Of a DNA stretch of 64,000 bases, positions 1-9,827 are shown piece by piece (position 1 is the first letter of the stretch; the number at the start of each line of letters is the position of its first letter). The notes under the pieces were generated by a model. It was given only the letters and a program-made list of their open reading frames with translations, was not told the DNA's origin and made no database searches. Source of the stretch: Elmis aenea (Eukaryota; Arthropoda; Insecta; Coleoptera; Elmidae); assembly GCA_947652605.1 (NCBI GenBank), contig OX393583.1:9279222-9343221 (forward strand). Direction: 5' to 3'. The translations under genes were made by a program, and so were the position numbers.

Positions 1-18
1 GTTTATTTACTTTTGCAG

Positions 19-223
19 TTCGTCTTTGAAAAGTGACAGGTAGGAATTTTAGATTTTAAATATTGTGAGCGCTTCAGTAGTTTGGATTTCCGCCGGCGGA
101 CTCAAAAGTGACTTTGGGTTCGAGACTATTGGAGGGAAAAGAACAATACAAGATGGCGAAGAACACGTGATATGATAAGTGTGACATGCAATTATTATTG
201 TAATGAAGTTGGTTACTAATAAA
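19..223 (+). other. Possible terminal exon and 3' UTR of an unidentified upstream gene
   Basis: A good acceptor (pyrimidines then ttttgcag) ends at 18 and is followed by five codons and a TGA at 34-36. An AATAAA lies at 218-223. This would suit a last exon whose gene body is left of the window. It is also compatible with a chance acceptor. No protein family can be named from five codons. Confidence 0.25.
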
Positions 224-257
224 TTATATTAAAAAAATACGCCCACAATATTGTTTT

Positions 258-263
258 TTTATT
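258..263 (-). terminator. Candidate poly(A) signal of the AIFM3-like gene
   Basis: AATAAA on the minus strand, about 320 bp past the stop codon at 583. It lies within 50 bp of the plus-strand AATAAA at 218-223, so two convergent transcripts would end almost on top of each other. Confidence 0.4.
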
Positions 264-582
264 GAAACACGAATAAATTTTACACCCTCCCCCTGAAAAC
301 AATTCTTCGGGCGCCCATGATATCTCGCAAATGTTTTAATTGTTAACATACTTATTTAAAAAAAAAAAAAAACAGGAGCATTTACCTAGCATTAAGAAAC
401 TAGACCGAAAATAATTTATAGGGATCTTTTTTTTTAGTTTTCTTAGTTTTTCTAGTTCCCTACTGCTGGGTAATACTCCACTTTTTTTTGACGAGTGTTG
501 AAAATAAAAACAATTTCTAGAGGACAAGGACGAGCCCTCCTTCGACCCCCTTTTAACTATACCACCGTTAACCAAATCATAA

Positions 583-2533
583 TTAATTACACCAAGCTAA
601 CGGATTGCCTTCCAAATCTTTCCTGTACAGTTTCTTACCCTGAGACACGTATTCCGCATATTTCGATACTGTCGGATCCATCTGACAACTACTAACGGCC
701 ACAACTTCATCATCATCAAGATAAAACGCGGCAAATTTCAATTCGCTAACGTCGCCGGAATAAATGATGTCGTCATACCGACCGTGGCCCGCGTAACGTA
801 TACCTTTCCCGAAAAACATGGTCCAAAAGTAAGGCACATTTTTCAAGGGCGTTTCTTTGTGCAAAATGTTGAGGGCGGCGATACGTCCATGATAATGCGC
901 CAACCCCCAGTGACCTATCATCGCTTTCTGGTTTTTACGCGCCCAAACCGGGGCATGGGCGATGTCCCCGCCCGCGTAAACATTGGCCACATTTGTTTGC
1001 AGGTACTGGTTCACCTCGATCGAACCGTTAGAGTTGACGACGACGCCCGAATTCGCGAACAATTCCGTGTTCAACGTACTTCCCACGCCCATGATGCACA
1101 AGTCGGCTCTCAGGACGGTCCCGTCGAGCAGTTCGACACTTCTGATCTGATCTCTTTTGTTGTCGATGCACCGCTTAATCCCGCTGTTGATGACGAAATT
1201 GACGCCTTTCGATTCGAAAAGTTTCATGACGGCCAAACCGACGTCGGGACCGAAAGGCGCGAGAAACGGCACCGAGTCCTTACTCACAATGGTGACCTTT
1301 TCGGCCTTGTCGACGCAGTAACTGGCCGTTTCCATCCCGATAAAACTAGAACCCAATATAACGACGTGTTTATCGGGGCCCAACTGTGATAGTACGTAAG
1401 CCGCATGTTCGTATTCCCTTATGACCACGACATTTTTCAAGTCTGCACCTAGCATATCAGGTTTGCGTGGTGTCGAACCCGTAGCGACAAATAAGTTATC
1501 GTAAGGAAGAAGTTTTCCGTTATCGAGAGTTACTGTTTTATCTCGCGTGTTGATTTTCGTGGCCTTAGTGCCTTTAAGTACCTCAATTCCGTTTCCCTTG
1601 TAGAATTCGTCGCTACGTAACTGTGCTTTGATAATATCAATATCCATGGCTTTAGTTAACTTAATACGTTCGTAGGGTAGATAATTTTCTTTGGCAACTA
1701 ATGTTATTTTGCCTCTGAATCCTTCTTGTCGTAACGTTTCGACACACACCGCTCCTGCAGGCCCACCACCGATTACCACTATGTTTTCGGTGACTCTTTG
1801 GTCTTGCACTGCCATTGTTTTTACACGTTTATTGTTTTGAACTTCAGATTTCTTTGCCCGAACTTTCACATTGTCATTTTCTACTGTAACTTGGTAACAC
1901 GGTAAGGAATCCAAACCTGCAAGTAATAAAAAAATAAATAAATAAGAGTTACAACACCGATTTTCCGCCAAGGATACAGCCAATCGCGAGTTACTCTCAG
2001 GGGCTGTATCCTTGGCGACGCTGCTATCGAGAGTAGTTTACTCTCACGTGGAAAGGCACCATAAGACATTTACCTGGAAAATCTTCTATATCTCCCGTAG
2101 CAATGTTAAAACAAGCACCATGCCACTGGCATCTGATACGTCCATCTCCAAGGACACTATTCTGCAGAGGAGCTCCATAGTGTGTGCACTTTGAACCGAT
2201 TGCATGCAACTGTCCATTCTGACGAATAATCAACACTTTCCCATGATCAAGTAAATCGAAAGCTTTTATTTCATTTTCGCCAACATCTGAATCCTTACAA
2301 ACCACATCTTCTACATAATCTTCTTGAGACGATGATGTCATTTTGGCTACAAAAATTAAAATATTTAATGTAGAATTACATTGCTAACAAAACTACAAAA
2401 CAAGAAATGACAATTGATACAGTTTAATAGCCGAAATTTGAAGCAAGCACCGCATTAAATATTTTAATCAAGCTTTTCTACAATTGAACAAGAATTTGTA
2501 CTTACTATTGTCAGGTGCAGGAATGGTACTCAT
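583..2533 (-). CDS. AIFM3: Apoptosis-inducing factor 3-like Rieske/FAD-NAD(P)H oxidoreductase
   Basis: Three coding exons: 2533-2506, 2346-2074 and 1916-583. Phases match and give 544 aa. An internal ATG at 1983 lies in the last intron and is not the true start. The N-terminal Rieske [2Fe-2S] domain shows C63-T-H65 and C82-Q-W-H85. It is followed by a class-I pyridine-nucleotide disulfide oxidoreductase fold with an FAD-binding GGGPAG (150-155) and a second Rossmann motif GSSFIG (289-294). This Rieske-plus-reductase order is the AIFM3/Nfrl architecture, and the length is near that of family members. The expected activity is NAD(P)H-dependent electron transfer, with a mitochondrial or redox role in animals; that role is known for the family, not shown here. 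The first exon codes only nine and a third residues, and no cleaved targeting peptide is obvious. It is transcribed divergently from the ZAD gene at 3213. No damage is visible. Confidence 0.93.
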
Positions 2534-3212
2534 TTTAAAAAGTAAAGTTATTAGTCTTACAAACAGCTCAAATAAACTGAACTAATCACAACAAACTGAC
2601 AGCACCTTTTTAATTATTAATCGATTAATTAGCATAGAACCATGACCTACTTTCAATATATAAATGATATATTCTTACTTTGTGGTATAATTGAAAATTT
2701 GGATGTATTACAACCCATTATAACAAACTTTCTACAGATGGTATTACTCTCTAAAGTGTTAACTTTGTATAACTGCAGTACAGCAGGAAATACGATTCGA
2801 TTTAACGCACATGCATTGTGTAACTTCCACAAAAACATTCTTGTTTTATGTCAACATCATAAGGCATCAAGCCTAAACGAATTATATTCAGTGGTGTTTA
2901 CATCCCGGTTTTTAAGAATCCAATTTACTACTAGAGTGCTTTTAACGATTTACTGGTTTTATGGTTAATAATTAATTTGCATTAATTTTAATGAAAACAC
3001 ATTTATGTTTATTTGAATAGTTCCAATGTTAATTTTTTGTAGGTTATTTAAACTGACGTAGTTCAAATAGATTCAAAAGGTTTTATCACAGCATATCATC
3101 AAAAACGTATTAATTATCAATGCGTAGTGGCTAACCTATGTGAAATCCAGTTTTTTTTGTTGAAGTTGTTAGTGAACTGTACTTAAACTGACTTAAACAG
3201 TTTATTTTTACA
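2534..3212. promoter_or_regulatory. Divergent promoter interval between AIFM3-like and ZAD genes
   Basis: About 680 bp between two divergent start codons. It is AT-rich, with no TIR element and no conserved frame longer than chance. The open frame at 2642-2968 is in low-complexity AT sequence and has no family resemblance. Both promoters must lie here, but I see no TATA box placed well enough to call. Confidence 0.5.
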
Positions 3213-6200
3213 ATGGAACACGCATGCAGAACGTGTGGACGAGTTATTAAAAAAGATAGTGTATTTTTTAATTTAAATGAAGGCAACCACAAGCGCAAAT
3301 TGTCAACATTTATTCCAGAAATGGTAATTTAAAAATTAACACATATTTTTCTCCATACAGTACTAAACCTCTTGTGTTTAACCTACTAACTTATTGCTTT
3401 TATTTTAGAAATTAGAAATAATACCGGATCCAATAATATGTCCTAAATGTTACGTTGCTATTAATTCTTCATATAAATTTCGGAAGAAATGCTTAGCCAT
3501 CGAAAGCAAAATCAATGCCTATATTACCAGCATGGGAAGTTGTAATGGAGTTAATCTTTTGGAAATAGTTAACGAAGATAATTTACGTAACAAATCTAGC
3601 AGAAGCGATAATGAAGTAAAGTTTACTCTTAGAAAGAAATTCGTCAAAGCAGGTGATGTTCAAAACAGCTGCGCACGTATTAGCTACATAATACAGAAAG
3701 AGGGCGGCGATGGTACCCAACAGAAAAGATATAACGAAAATGATGACATTTATAAGTACGTTAATGAATTATTTACTATCGATGATTCGTCAGATGATGA
3801 ATTCGTTAAGTTTTCTACACAATTAGGGAGTACTAAAATATCTCACAATGCTAACACAAAAAGAACAGAAGAAAGTGAAGATATTGATCTTCAACAGATC
3901 AATGAAATAGATGATTTGATTAATTCTTTGAATAGTGATAGCGATTGTCTTGAATTGATTGATGATCAAGTAGATGGTCCTATTGAAATATCTGATGAAG
4001 AAGATCAAGAAAACCTTGATTGTGGTGGCAGTAGTAGTAGTAATGGAAGCTCCGTTCATCAACGTAATGGTTCATCTTTACACATCACAGACTGCTTTGT
4101 TAAACTGGATGCCTTAAATCCAAATTTAGTTAAAAAACTCGTTGCCAAAAATAGAGTAAAGCGTGAAGACAAGGTAATTGTGTTCATTTTTATATAATTT
4201 TTGTTTTGACATTAAATCAAGAATGATATAATTGTTAAGTATGGCATTAGTAGTCGTTAAATGCTCAGAGCGACATACAGTGTGTACAAAAAGTAACGCA
4301 ACGAGTCAATATCTCATCTTGTGACCAGTGGCGGAGTTCTGGGGGTTCAGTTTCAATAAATGTTATAAAAAACTAGTACGGAACTGTTTAAAATCAAACT
4401 CGAACTTGTTTTTGGGTAAAACATTTTATTTTAAACAAAAAGTGTCTCTTGACGTTTCTTGTTTGGCGTGAAATTTGATTTATTTTACTATTTTCGCGAA
4501 AAATTCGCTCCCAAGTTCGATCTAAAAATATAGCTAATATTCGTAATAAAGAAGTAATTACCGATTTTTGCAGTTTTAAATAACAGAATATACTAATAAT
4601 GAGGGCAGAAGTTCCGCTAAATTAACGATTAATGAGCATTTACTCTGCAAGTTGCAATTTTCTGCTTTTCGCGATATTTTTAGATCGAACTTGAGAGCAA
4701 ATTTTTCAGGAAAATAGTAAAATAATTCAAATTTCGCGCCAAACGGTAACATATACGAAAAGTCAAAAGACACTTTTTGTTTAAAATTAAATGTTCTACC
4801 GAAAAACATGTTAAATTTGATTTTAAACAGGTCCGTACTAGTTTTTTATACAATTTATTGAAACTTAACCCCCATAACTCCGCCACTGGTTGCTCGTGGG
4901 ACTTGAAATTTTCACCGATTGTGATTGTGGTAACCTGTAAGGTGGTGCTGTATACCAAATTTGGTTTAAATATATCTATTGGTTGAGAAACGGGGACTAA
5001 GAAAATATAGGGTGTTGTATTCAAAGAAAGATGAGTTTCTTTATGTTTAAAGTTTCACTATTTTGACTAAGCGTAAAAAGAGCCCTGTATAATATTTTAA
5101 AAATGTAGAAAAGTGTTAATTAATTCATTGTCAACCTGAATTTCATTCGTAGACTTATCGTCATCTAACGAAAATTCATGTCGAAAAGTTCCCGATATTT
5201 CAACAGGCTTCTGAACTCCGAACCTACGTTTACTACTACGTAAAAGTAAAATGACAAAAGTCAATTTTCATTTATAATACGCTTGCGCTTGCGAAGCGAA
5301 TAACATTAACTTCTTTCTACTCTCTATCATCGAATGTTGCCAATTGTACAATTTTTATCCGTGACATTAACAATATGGATTTAGGCAGTGGTGAGCTGTA
5401 GGGGGCTCGCGGGGGTTCGCGCGAGCCATTTGTTAAATTATTCCTTAATTTGCGAGCCCCTTGTTCTTTTTGTTAACCATTTTCTCAAGAAAAAATATAT
5501 CTTAAAATCATTGTCATTGCATACATTATACATTTGTAAAGCGACGAAGTCATGCCTATCAAGCTATGACGATTAAATTTAGAATAACCCGTCGCACAAT
5601 AGAATTTTTTGAATTATTCGAAAATTCACGTTTGAATTTAAAATGACATTTTTTTTCCAACATATAATTAACATTATTTTTTTGTTTTTATTTAACTATG
5701 AGCGAGCCCTTTGTTAAAAATTTCATAGCTCACCACTGGATTTAGGGCGCCAGAAATGAGTTCGCCCCCCGGCGATTAATACCAATGGCGCGCCACTGAG
5801 TGGAGAGTGGGACACCCTGATGCATAAGGTGTATTTTTATATAGTTAATGTTTTGTTTTACATTTATTTTACAGAGTACTGACAACTCAACGAACATTAA
5901 CTCCCTTGCAGCTGAGGGTCGCAAAAAGCAGCACCAGTGCACAATACGTGAAACACGCGTTTCTAGGTCAGAATCGTTAAGCGGCCATTTAAAAATTGAT
6001 AAACGTTGTTCTTTAAAAGCCAGTGTTAACACAGATAACAGTGAAGACTTAACGTGTTGTATGTGTAATAAACGATTCAATTGTCCGGACCGTTTGAAAC
6101 GTCATGTCGAAAATCATTTTGATGACAAGTTTCCATGCGAAAAATGCAATAAACGTTTTGTATCGAACGGGACGCTCAAAACTCACAAGTTACTGCATCA

Positions 6201-6309
6201 TTTGAACTTTAAAAAATTTAAATGTGAATATTGTGTTGAACGATTTCGTTACGGATATCAGTTGAACACCCATTTACGGAGAACACATAAATTTAATGTC
6301 AAAAAATAG
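3213..6309 (+). CDS. ZAD-domain C2H2 zinc-finger protein
   Basis: Three exons: 3213-3323, 3409-4173 and 5875-6309, giving 436 aa with phase 0 at both junctions. The N-terminus is a zinc-finger-associated domain (ZAD) with the zinc ligands C5-x2-C8 and C48-x2-C51. ZADs mediate dimerisation in insect transcription factors. The middle, exon 2, is acidic and serine/asparagine-rich (runs of DDSSDDE and DEEDQ type) and looks disordered. The C-terminus has three C2H2 fingers in tandem, with ligand pairs beginning at C353/C356 and linkers of normal spacing; the last finger ends a few residues before the stop. The protein is probably a nuclear DNA-binding regulator. The family has expanded greatly in insects, so an ortholog cannot be named. 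Three fingers is few for the class. Intron 2 (1.7 kb) carries three repeats. Confidence 0.88.
4325..4893. repeat. Imperfect palindrome (inverted-repeat element) in ZAD intron 2
   Basis: The left arm starts at CCAGTGGCGGAGTTCTGGG. The right arm ends with the inverse, ...CCCATAACTCCGCCACTGG. Arms of roughly 230 bp flank an AT-rich centre near 4590. The outer part at 4275-4320 (tacagtgtgtacaaaaagt) resembles the end of the element at 33664. This is a non-autonomous, foldback-type transposon with no coding frame. Confidence 0.75.
4990..5160 (+). repeat. Dispersed repeat, also found in INTS2 intron 7
   Basis: Contains a block (agggtgttgtatt ... gcccctgtataat type ends) that recurs at about 25505-25660, with the same order of GTTTAAAGTTTCAC, AAGCGTAAAAA and CCCTGTATAATATTTT. 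It is a fragment of a CAGGGTG-ended element family. Confidence 0.6.
5386..5738. mobile_element. hAT-type MITE with perfect 8-bp target duplication
   Basis: The TIRs begin CAGTGGTGAGCT and end AGCTCACCACTG, 353 bp apart. The flanks 5378-5385 and 5739-5746 are both GATTTAGG. An 8-bp duplication with CAG-starting TIRs is diagnostic of the hAT superfamily. Subterminal copies of GCGAGCCC occur at both ends. There is no coding capacity. Confidence 0.88.
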
Positions 6310-6494
6310 TGAAGGATATTTCTTTTGCAAAATTTTAAAAAAAGTACTCTTTGCTGGAGAAAGTTTTTCTCTGCAAACAATATTATATATGCTTACCACT
6401 TTCGAGTTGGCAAATCTTCCTGTTTCTGTTAAATTTAATTAAGGCTTTATTTATTTTGTTTAAAATTTGAGTCTGATGTAAGTTTTAAAGTATA

Positions 6495-6792
6495 CGGGGT
6501 TTGCCAAATAGGTGTACTTTTTAAGTCTTTTTCTACGTAAACTATTGTCGATTTCAAATTAACACGCTTATTCTTGGAAGCATTGTTATGAATTATAAAA
6601 CAAAATGGTGAAATGATAATGCAAACCCATATAAAAGAGAAAAAAGCTACGTAGATATTCAGATGTAATTTAAAAAATATATATTTAAGTGTGCCATGGA
6701 TGTTTTTCCAACAAAATCAAACAATCGCCGAGTAGCTTTCTAAGATGGCTGTTATGAGATCCCTATAAGTCCCACGTATTTGGCGCACCCTG
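6495..6792. mobile_element. Tc1/mariner-type MITE (TA-flanked), adjacent to the next element
   Basis: The left end CGGGGTTTGCCAAATAGGTG is the diverged inverse of the right end CACGTATTTGGCGCACCCTG. TA lies at both borders. The right border dinucleotide abuts the start of the next TA-flanked element. Confidence 0.65.
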
Positions 6793-6796
6793 TATA

Positions 6797-7425
6797 CAGG
6801 GTGTGTAAAAATTGGCGGAAGCGCTACACGTGGCGATGTTCTTCGTAAAATTCTAAGTCGAAAATCTTAATATGAAAATGTTGTACCATGCTTGCTGTGT
6901 CTGCAAGAGGTCCTCAAAGTTTTGACATTTAGTCCATTAATAAGCGTTATTATTTAATACTTGCAAATGAAAAAGCTGCAATTTGGAATAAAAATAAATT
7001 TCGAATAGTATTTTTTCCTAGATATTGTGTTCTTCCTTTCAAAAATTGGTGTTGAAAATATGTAAATCACTGATTTGAATGAAAATAATACATATGGCAA
7101 CATTGTCATTAGCTATCATCTCTGTTTTTCTCGTAATTATTTCTTGTTTGTGTTTTACGATACCCAAAAGGTTGCAGCTGTGTTTACGAACTGAAGGCTT
7201 TCAATTCGAATAAAAATTGTAAATACCTAAGTAAAAATTAATTGTTGATAAAAAAATGTCCAAACGCAAATCAATGTATGCAATGTTGCCAATTTTTTTT
7301 TTCTTTAAATGATTCCTGAGGCCATAGGAAGCATGGTACAACATTTTTGTATTAAGATTTTCGACTTAGAATTTTACGAAGAACATCGCCACGTGTAGCG
7401 CTTCCGCCAATTTTTACACACCCTG
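6797..7425. mobile_element. Tc1/mariner-type MITE, CAGGGTG termini
   Basis: TA at 6795-6796 and 7426-7427 bound a 629-bp element. Its terminal arms of about 100 bp are near-perfect inverted copies, from CAGGGTGTGTAAAAATTGGC to its inverse. No transposase is seen inside. The frame at 7352-7555 reads through the right arm and is not a gene. Confidence 0.85.
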
Positions 7426-7556
7426 TATAAATGTTTTTAAGGTTAGAGAATTTTGTAATCAAGCATTGTTGCTGAAAATTTTTTAGACACGGTTCTGTGA
7501 TTTTTATGTTATTTAAATGGTTATACGTATATACATGTTTAAGTATTTTCTTCATA

Positions 7557-8212
7557 AGTCCGCGTTCACAATCAACATAGAAGATAGTGGTTAGGAGATA
7601 GTAATTAATTAGTAGTTAGTGCGTCATAATGTAAAAAGTACGTAATGAAATGTTTACTTGGGTACGGACAATAATTCCCGGCTTGTTTGTAGCGCAGCAC
7701 ATAACCTCTGCTTCAATAATATACCTACTGCAATAACTTTAATATTTCTTAAAGAAAGTAAAGTATCTATGTTTTTAATGTTTCAAATTAATTATTTTCC
7801 CTGACACTGACAGTTAAATTTGATAAACAACCTTCTGCGTTTAAATTTAGGTTATCTGCTGCGCTAAAAACAAGCCGGGAATTACACGTATCCAAGGAAA
7901 CATTTCATTACATACTTTTTACATTATGACGCACTAACTACTAAATAAATACTGGGAGGTCGTGGGTTCGAATCCCACGGCCGTCTGTCATCGTAGAGGT
8001 TTCAGGTGGTTTCCTCTACCTACTATAGGCAAATGCTGTGACAGTACTTCTACGTACCCTTACCTTACCCACCCTTTGCTTGTTCCCCGCCCCCTCCTCC
8101 CGGACGCTAATGGCCAAAGTAGTTGAAGCGTCCTTAAACCAACAATTAGAAAAAAAATAAAAAATTACTGATTACCATCTACTATCTACTACGTTTATTG
8201 TGAACGCGGACT
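7557..8212. mobile_element. MITE with AGTCCGCGTTCACAAT inverted termini
   Basis: The ends AGTCCGCGTTCACAAT and ATTGTGAACGCGGACT are perfect inverses. Long subterminal homology (gcgtcataatgtaaaaagta and its inverse) extends inward. The right arm is split by a SINE-like insertion at about 7945-8160. The target duplication is unclear, so the superfamily is not assigned. Confidence 0.8.
7945..8160 (+). mobile_element. 5'-truncated tRNA-derived SINE inside a MITE arm
   Basis: A tRNA T-arm with box B (GGTTCGAATCC at 7965-7975) sits in a perfect GTGGG...CCCAC stem. It is followed by about 170 bp of unrelated body, a CGTCCTTAAACC-type tail and an A-rich end. Box A and the 5' half of the tRNA are absent, so this is not a tRNA gene. 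The insertion breaks an otherwise continuous inverted arm, giving the relative age MITE first, SINE later. Confidence 0.7.
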
Positions 8213-8424
8213 AAGTTGTTTTGAACAGAGTTGCCAGGCCTACCCACCAATGACGCGTATAGTTATGTATATGGAGTGGGGTATGAAGGCTAGCGTTTTG
8301 ATGACTGCGGCAAAAGTCTGCAGTTCATTTAGGATTTCGTATTAGAAATTGATGCACATATGTTACATGTAACTTGTTAAATTATTTCATTTTTTACTCG
8401 AAAACCTTTTTCGAGAAAATTTAA

Positions 8425-8581
8425 CCCTTTCGCTGCGGCACTTGTTTGAAAAGTTCGTGCCTTGAGTGCGGCGTCTTTCGGGTCTTCTGGAGTTTGTGGG
8501 TTGCGCTAGCGTATACATCCGGCTCCCGCACATGGGACAACAAATAAAACCGGCTTAATTCGGTTCCGGCAGCGAAAGGGT
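8425..8581. mobile_element. piggyBac-type MITE flanked by TTAA
   Basis: TTAA at 8421-8424 and 8582-8585 flank ends CCCTTTCGCTGC and its inverse GCAGCGAAAGGG (one extra base on the right). TTAA plus CCC-starting termini is the piggyBac signature. The 157-bp element is much more GC-rich than its surroundings. Confidence 0.78.
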
Positions 8582-8585
8582 TTAA

Positions 8586-9827
8586 GAATAAAAAACCTTT
8601 TTGGATGAATCAAGCTTTCAAAGGGAATTTTTAAATTTAAAAAAAATTTACCCTCCAAGAAATTTTGATGAAAACACCAACAGGGGTTGCACTTTTCAGT
8701 CTGTTGTGAAGGTAGGGGATTATTAAAAATTTAAATATGGGAAACCTTTTATTAAGTACAAAACATCTTCTAAATGTCATTCTCCTACATTTCTCCAAAG
8801 AGAAATAAAATGATAACTTATTTTTACCGTTTTTCTTTAGGGGGTGCAACTCCGAAAGAAGACGTTTTAGGGGAAAAATATAATAAAGCCCCCCTTAATT
8901 TCTGATGAGGAGTTACGTTCCGAAATTTTTCGCGATATTTATGAGTCACCCTGTGTGTAATAATGTTGTGTTATGTTATCAGTCAATATTCAGTACTACT
9001 CTTGTTAATAAACATATTTTTTTGTTTTTCATGCAAGCAAAATTTCCAAGTTTTTGCGTGCAAAGTTTTCTGAAACCCCCCCCCCCCCTCCCCCACCACA
9101 CCATCTAAAGGTACTGTCATTTGTTTCTTATCTATGACTGTCATACTTGAAACTTTTTTTTAAAAACCTTTTAACTTTGGCTTTGGAATAACTAAGGGAT
9201 TCATACACTATTTTTTAATATTAATGGTTTATTTAAATATACAGTGTCTCCTAGAGATTTATTACTAACTCCATTTATTTTATATTAAGAAATCGGTTTC
9301 AGTAAGTTATGAAATAATATACTATTAAATATAATGAATACGAGTTTTAAAACCCAATGAGATAATAGAGATCATAAAGAATCTCTGAGATAACCTTTAT
9401 GTTGTTATGATCTTCTGTTTAGGATATTAATATTACTTGTGTTTGGCTCTGTGCTTTTTTAAATAGATAAATTTTATACATTTGAAAAATGTTTTATTTA
9501 TAAACCTCAACACTTTTCTGTTCTTGATACAATTATCCATATTTTTTTAATATCTTCCCATTTCTTCAATACAATTTTTCTAATTACAAATTTACGGAAC
9601 TGGCAAAGTTTGATAAACGAAAAAAAAACCTCTGCTGAAACAGTTTAAATTGAAAGTTTAATTTTTCGAAAATAATTCAGACATGTTAGTTTCTCGATGG
9701 AGCGTGTGTACTTTTGACCTACTTTTAAAATACCGTCAACTACACCTTAACCACGGTTAGCAACCTAACCTTATTTGCTTGTCAGCGGTGTTCAGTTTAA
9801 ACGCATACAAACATAAATTATGAAACA
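8586..9827. other. Intergenic region and INTS2 promoter
   Basis: AT-rich, with one homopolymer tract of C at about 9076-9086 and no TIR element or family-like frame that I can support. The last 60 bp before the INTS2 start contain TTCAGTTT, an arthropod-type initiator match, at about 9790. Confidence 0.4.

Noticed and set aside
1881..2069. Alternative N-terminus of the AIFM3-like gene from the ATG at 1983
   Set aside because: It lies in the intron. Splicing 2074 to 1916 restores the family's FPGLDSLPCYQV junction.
7961..7980. tRNA gene suggested by box B
   Set aside because: No box A, anticodon arm or acceptor stem. It is a SINE fragment.
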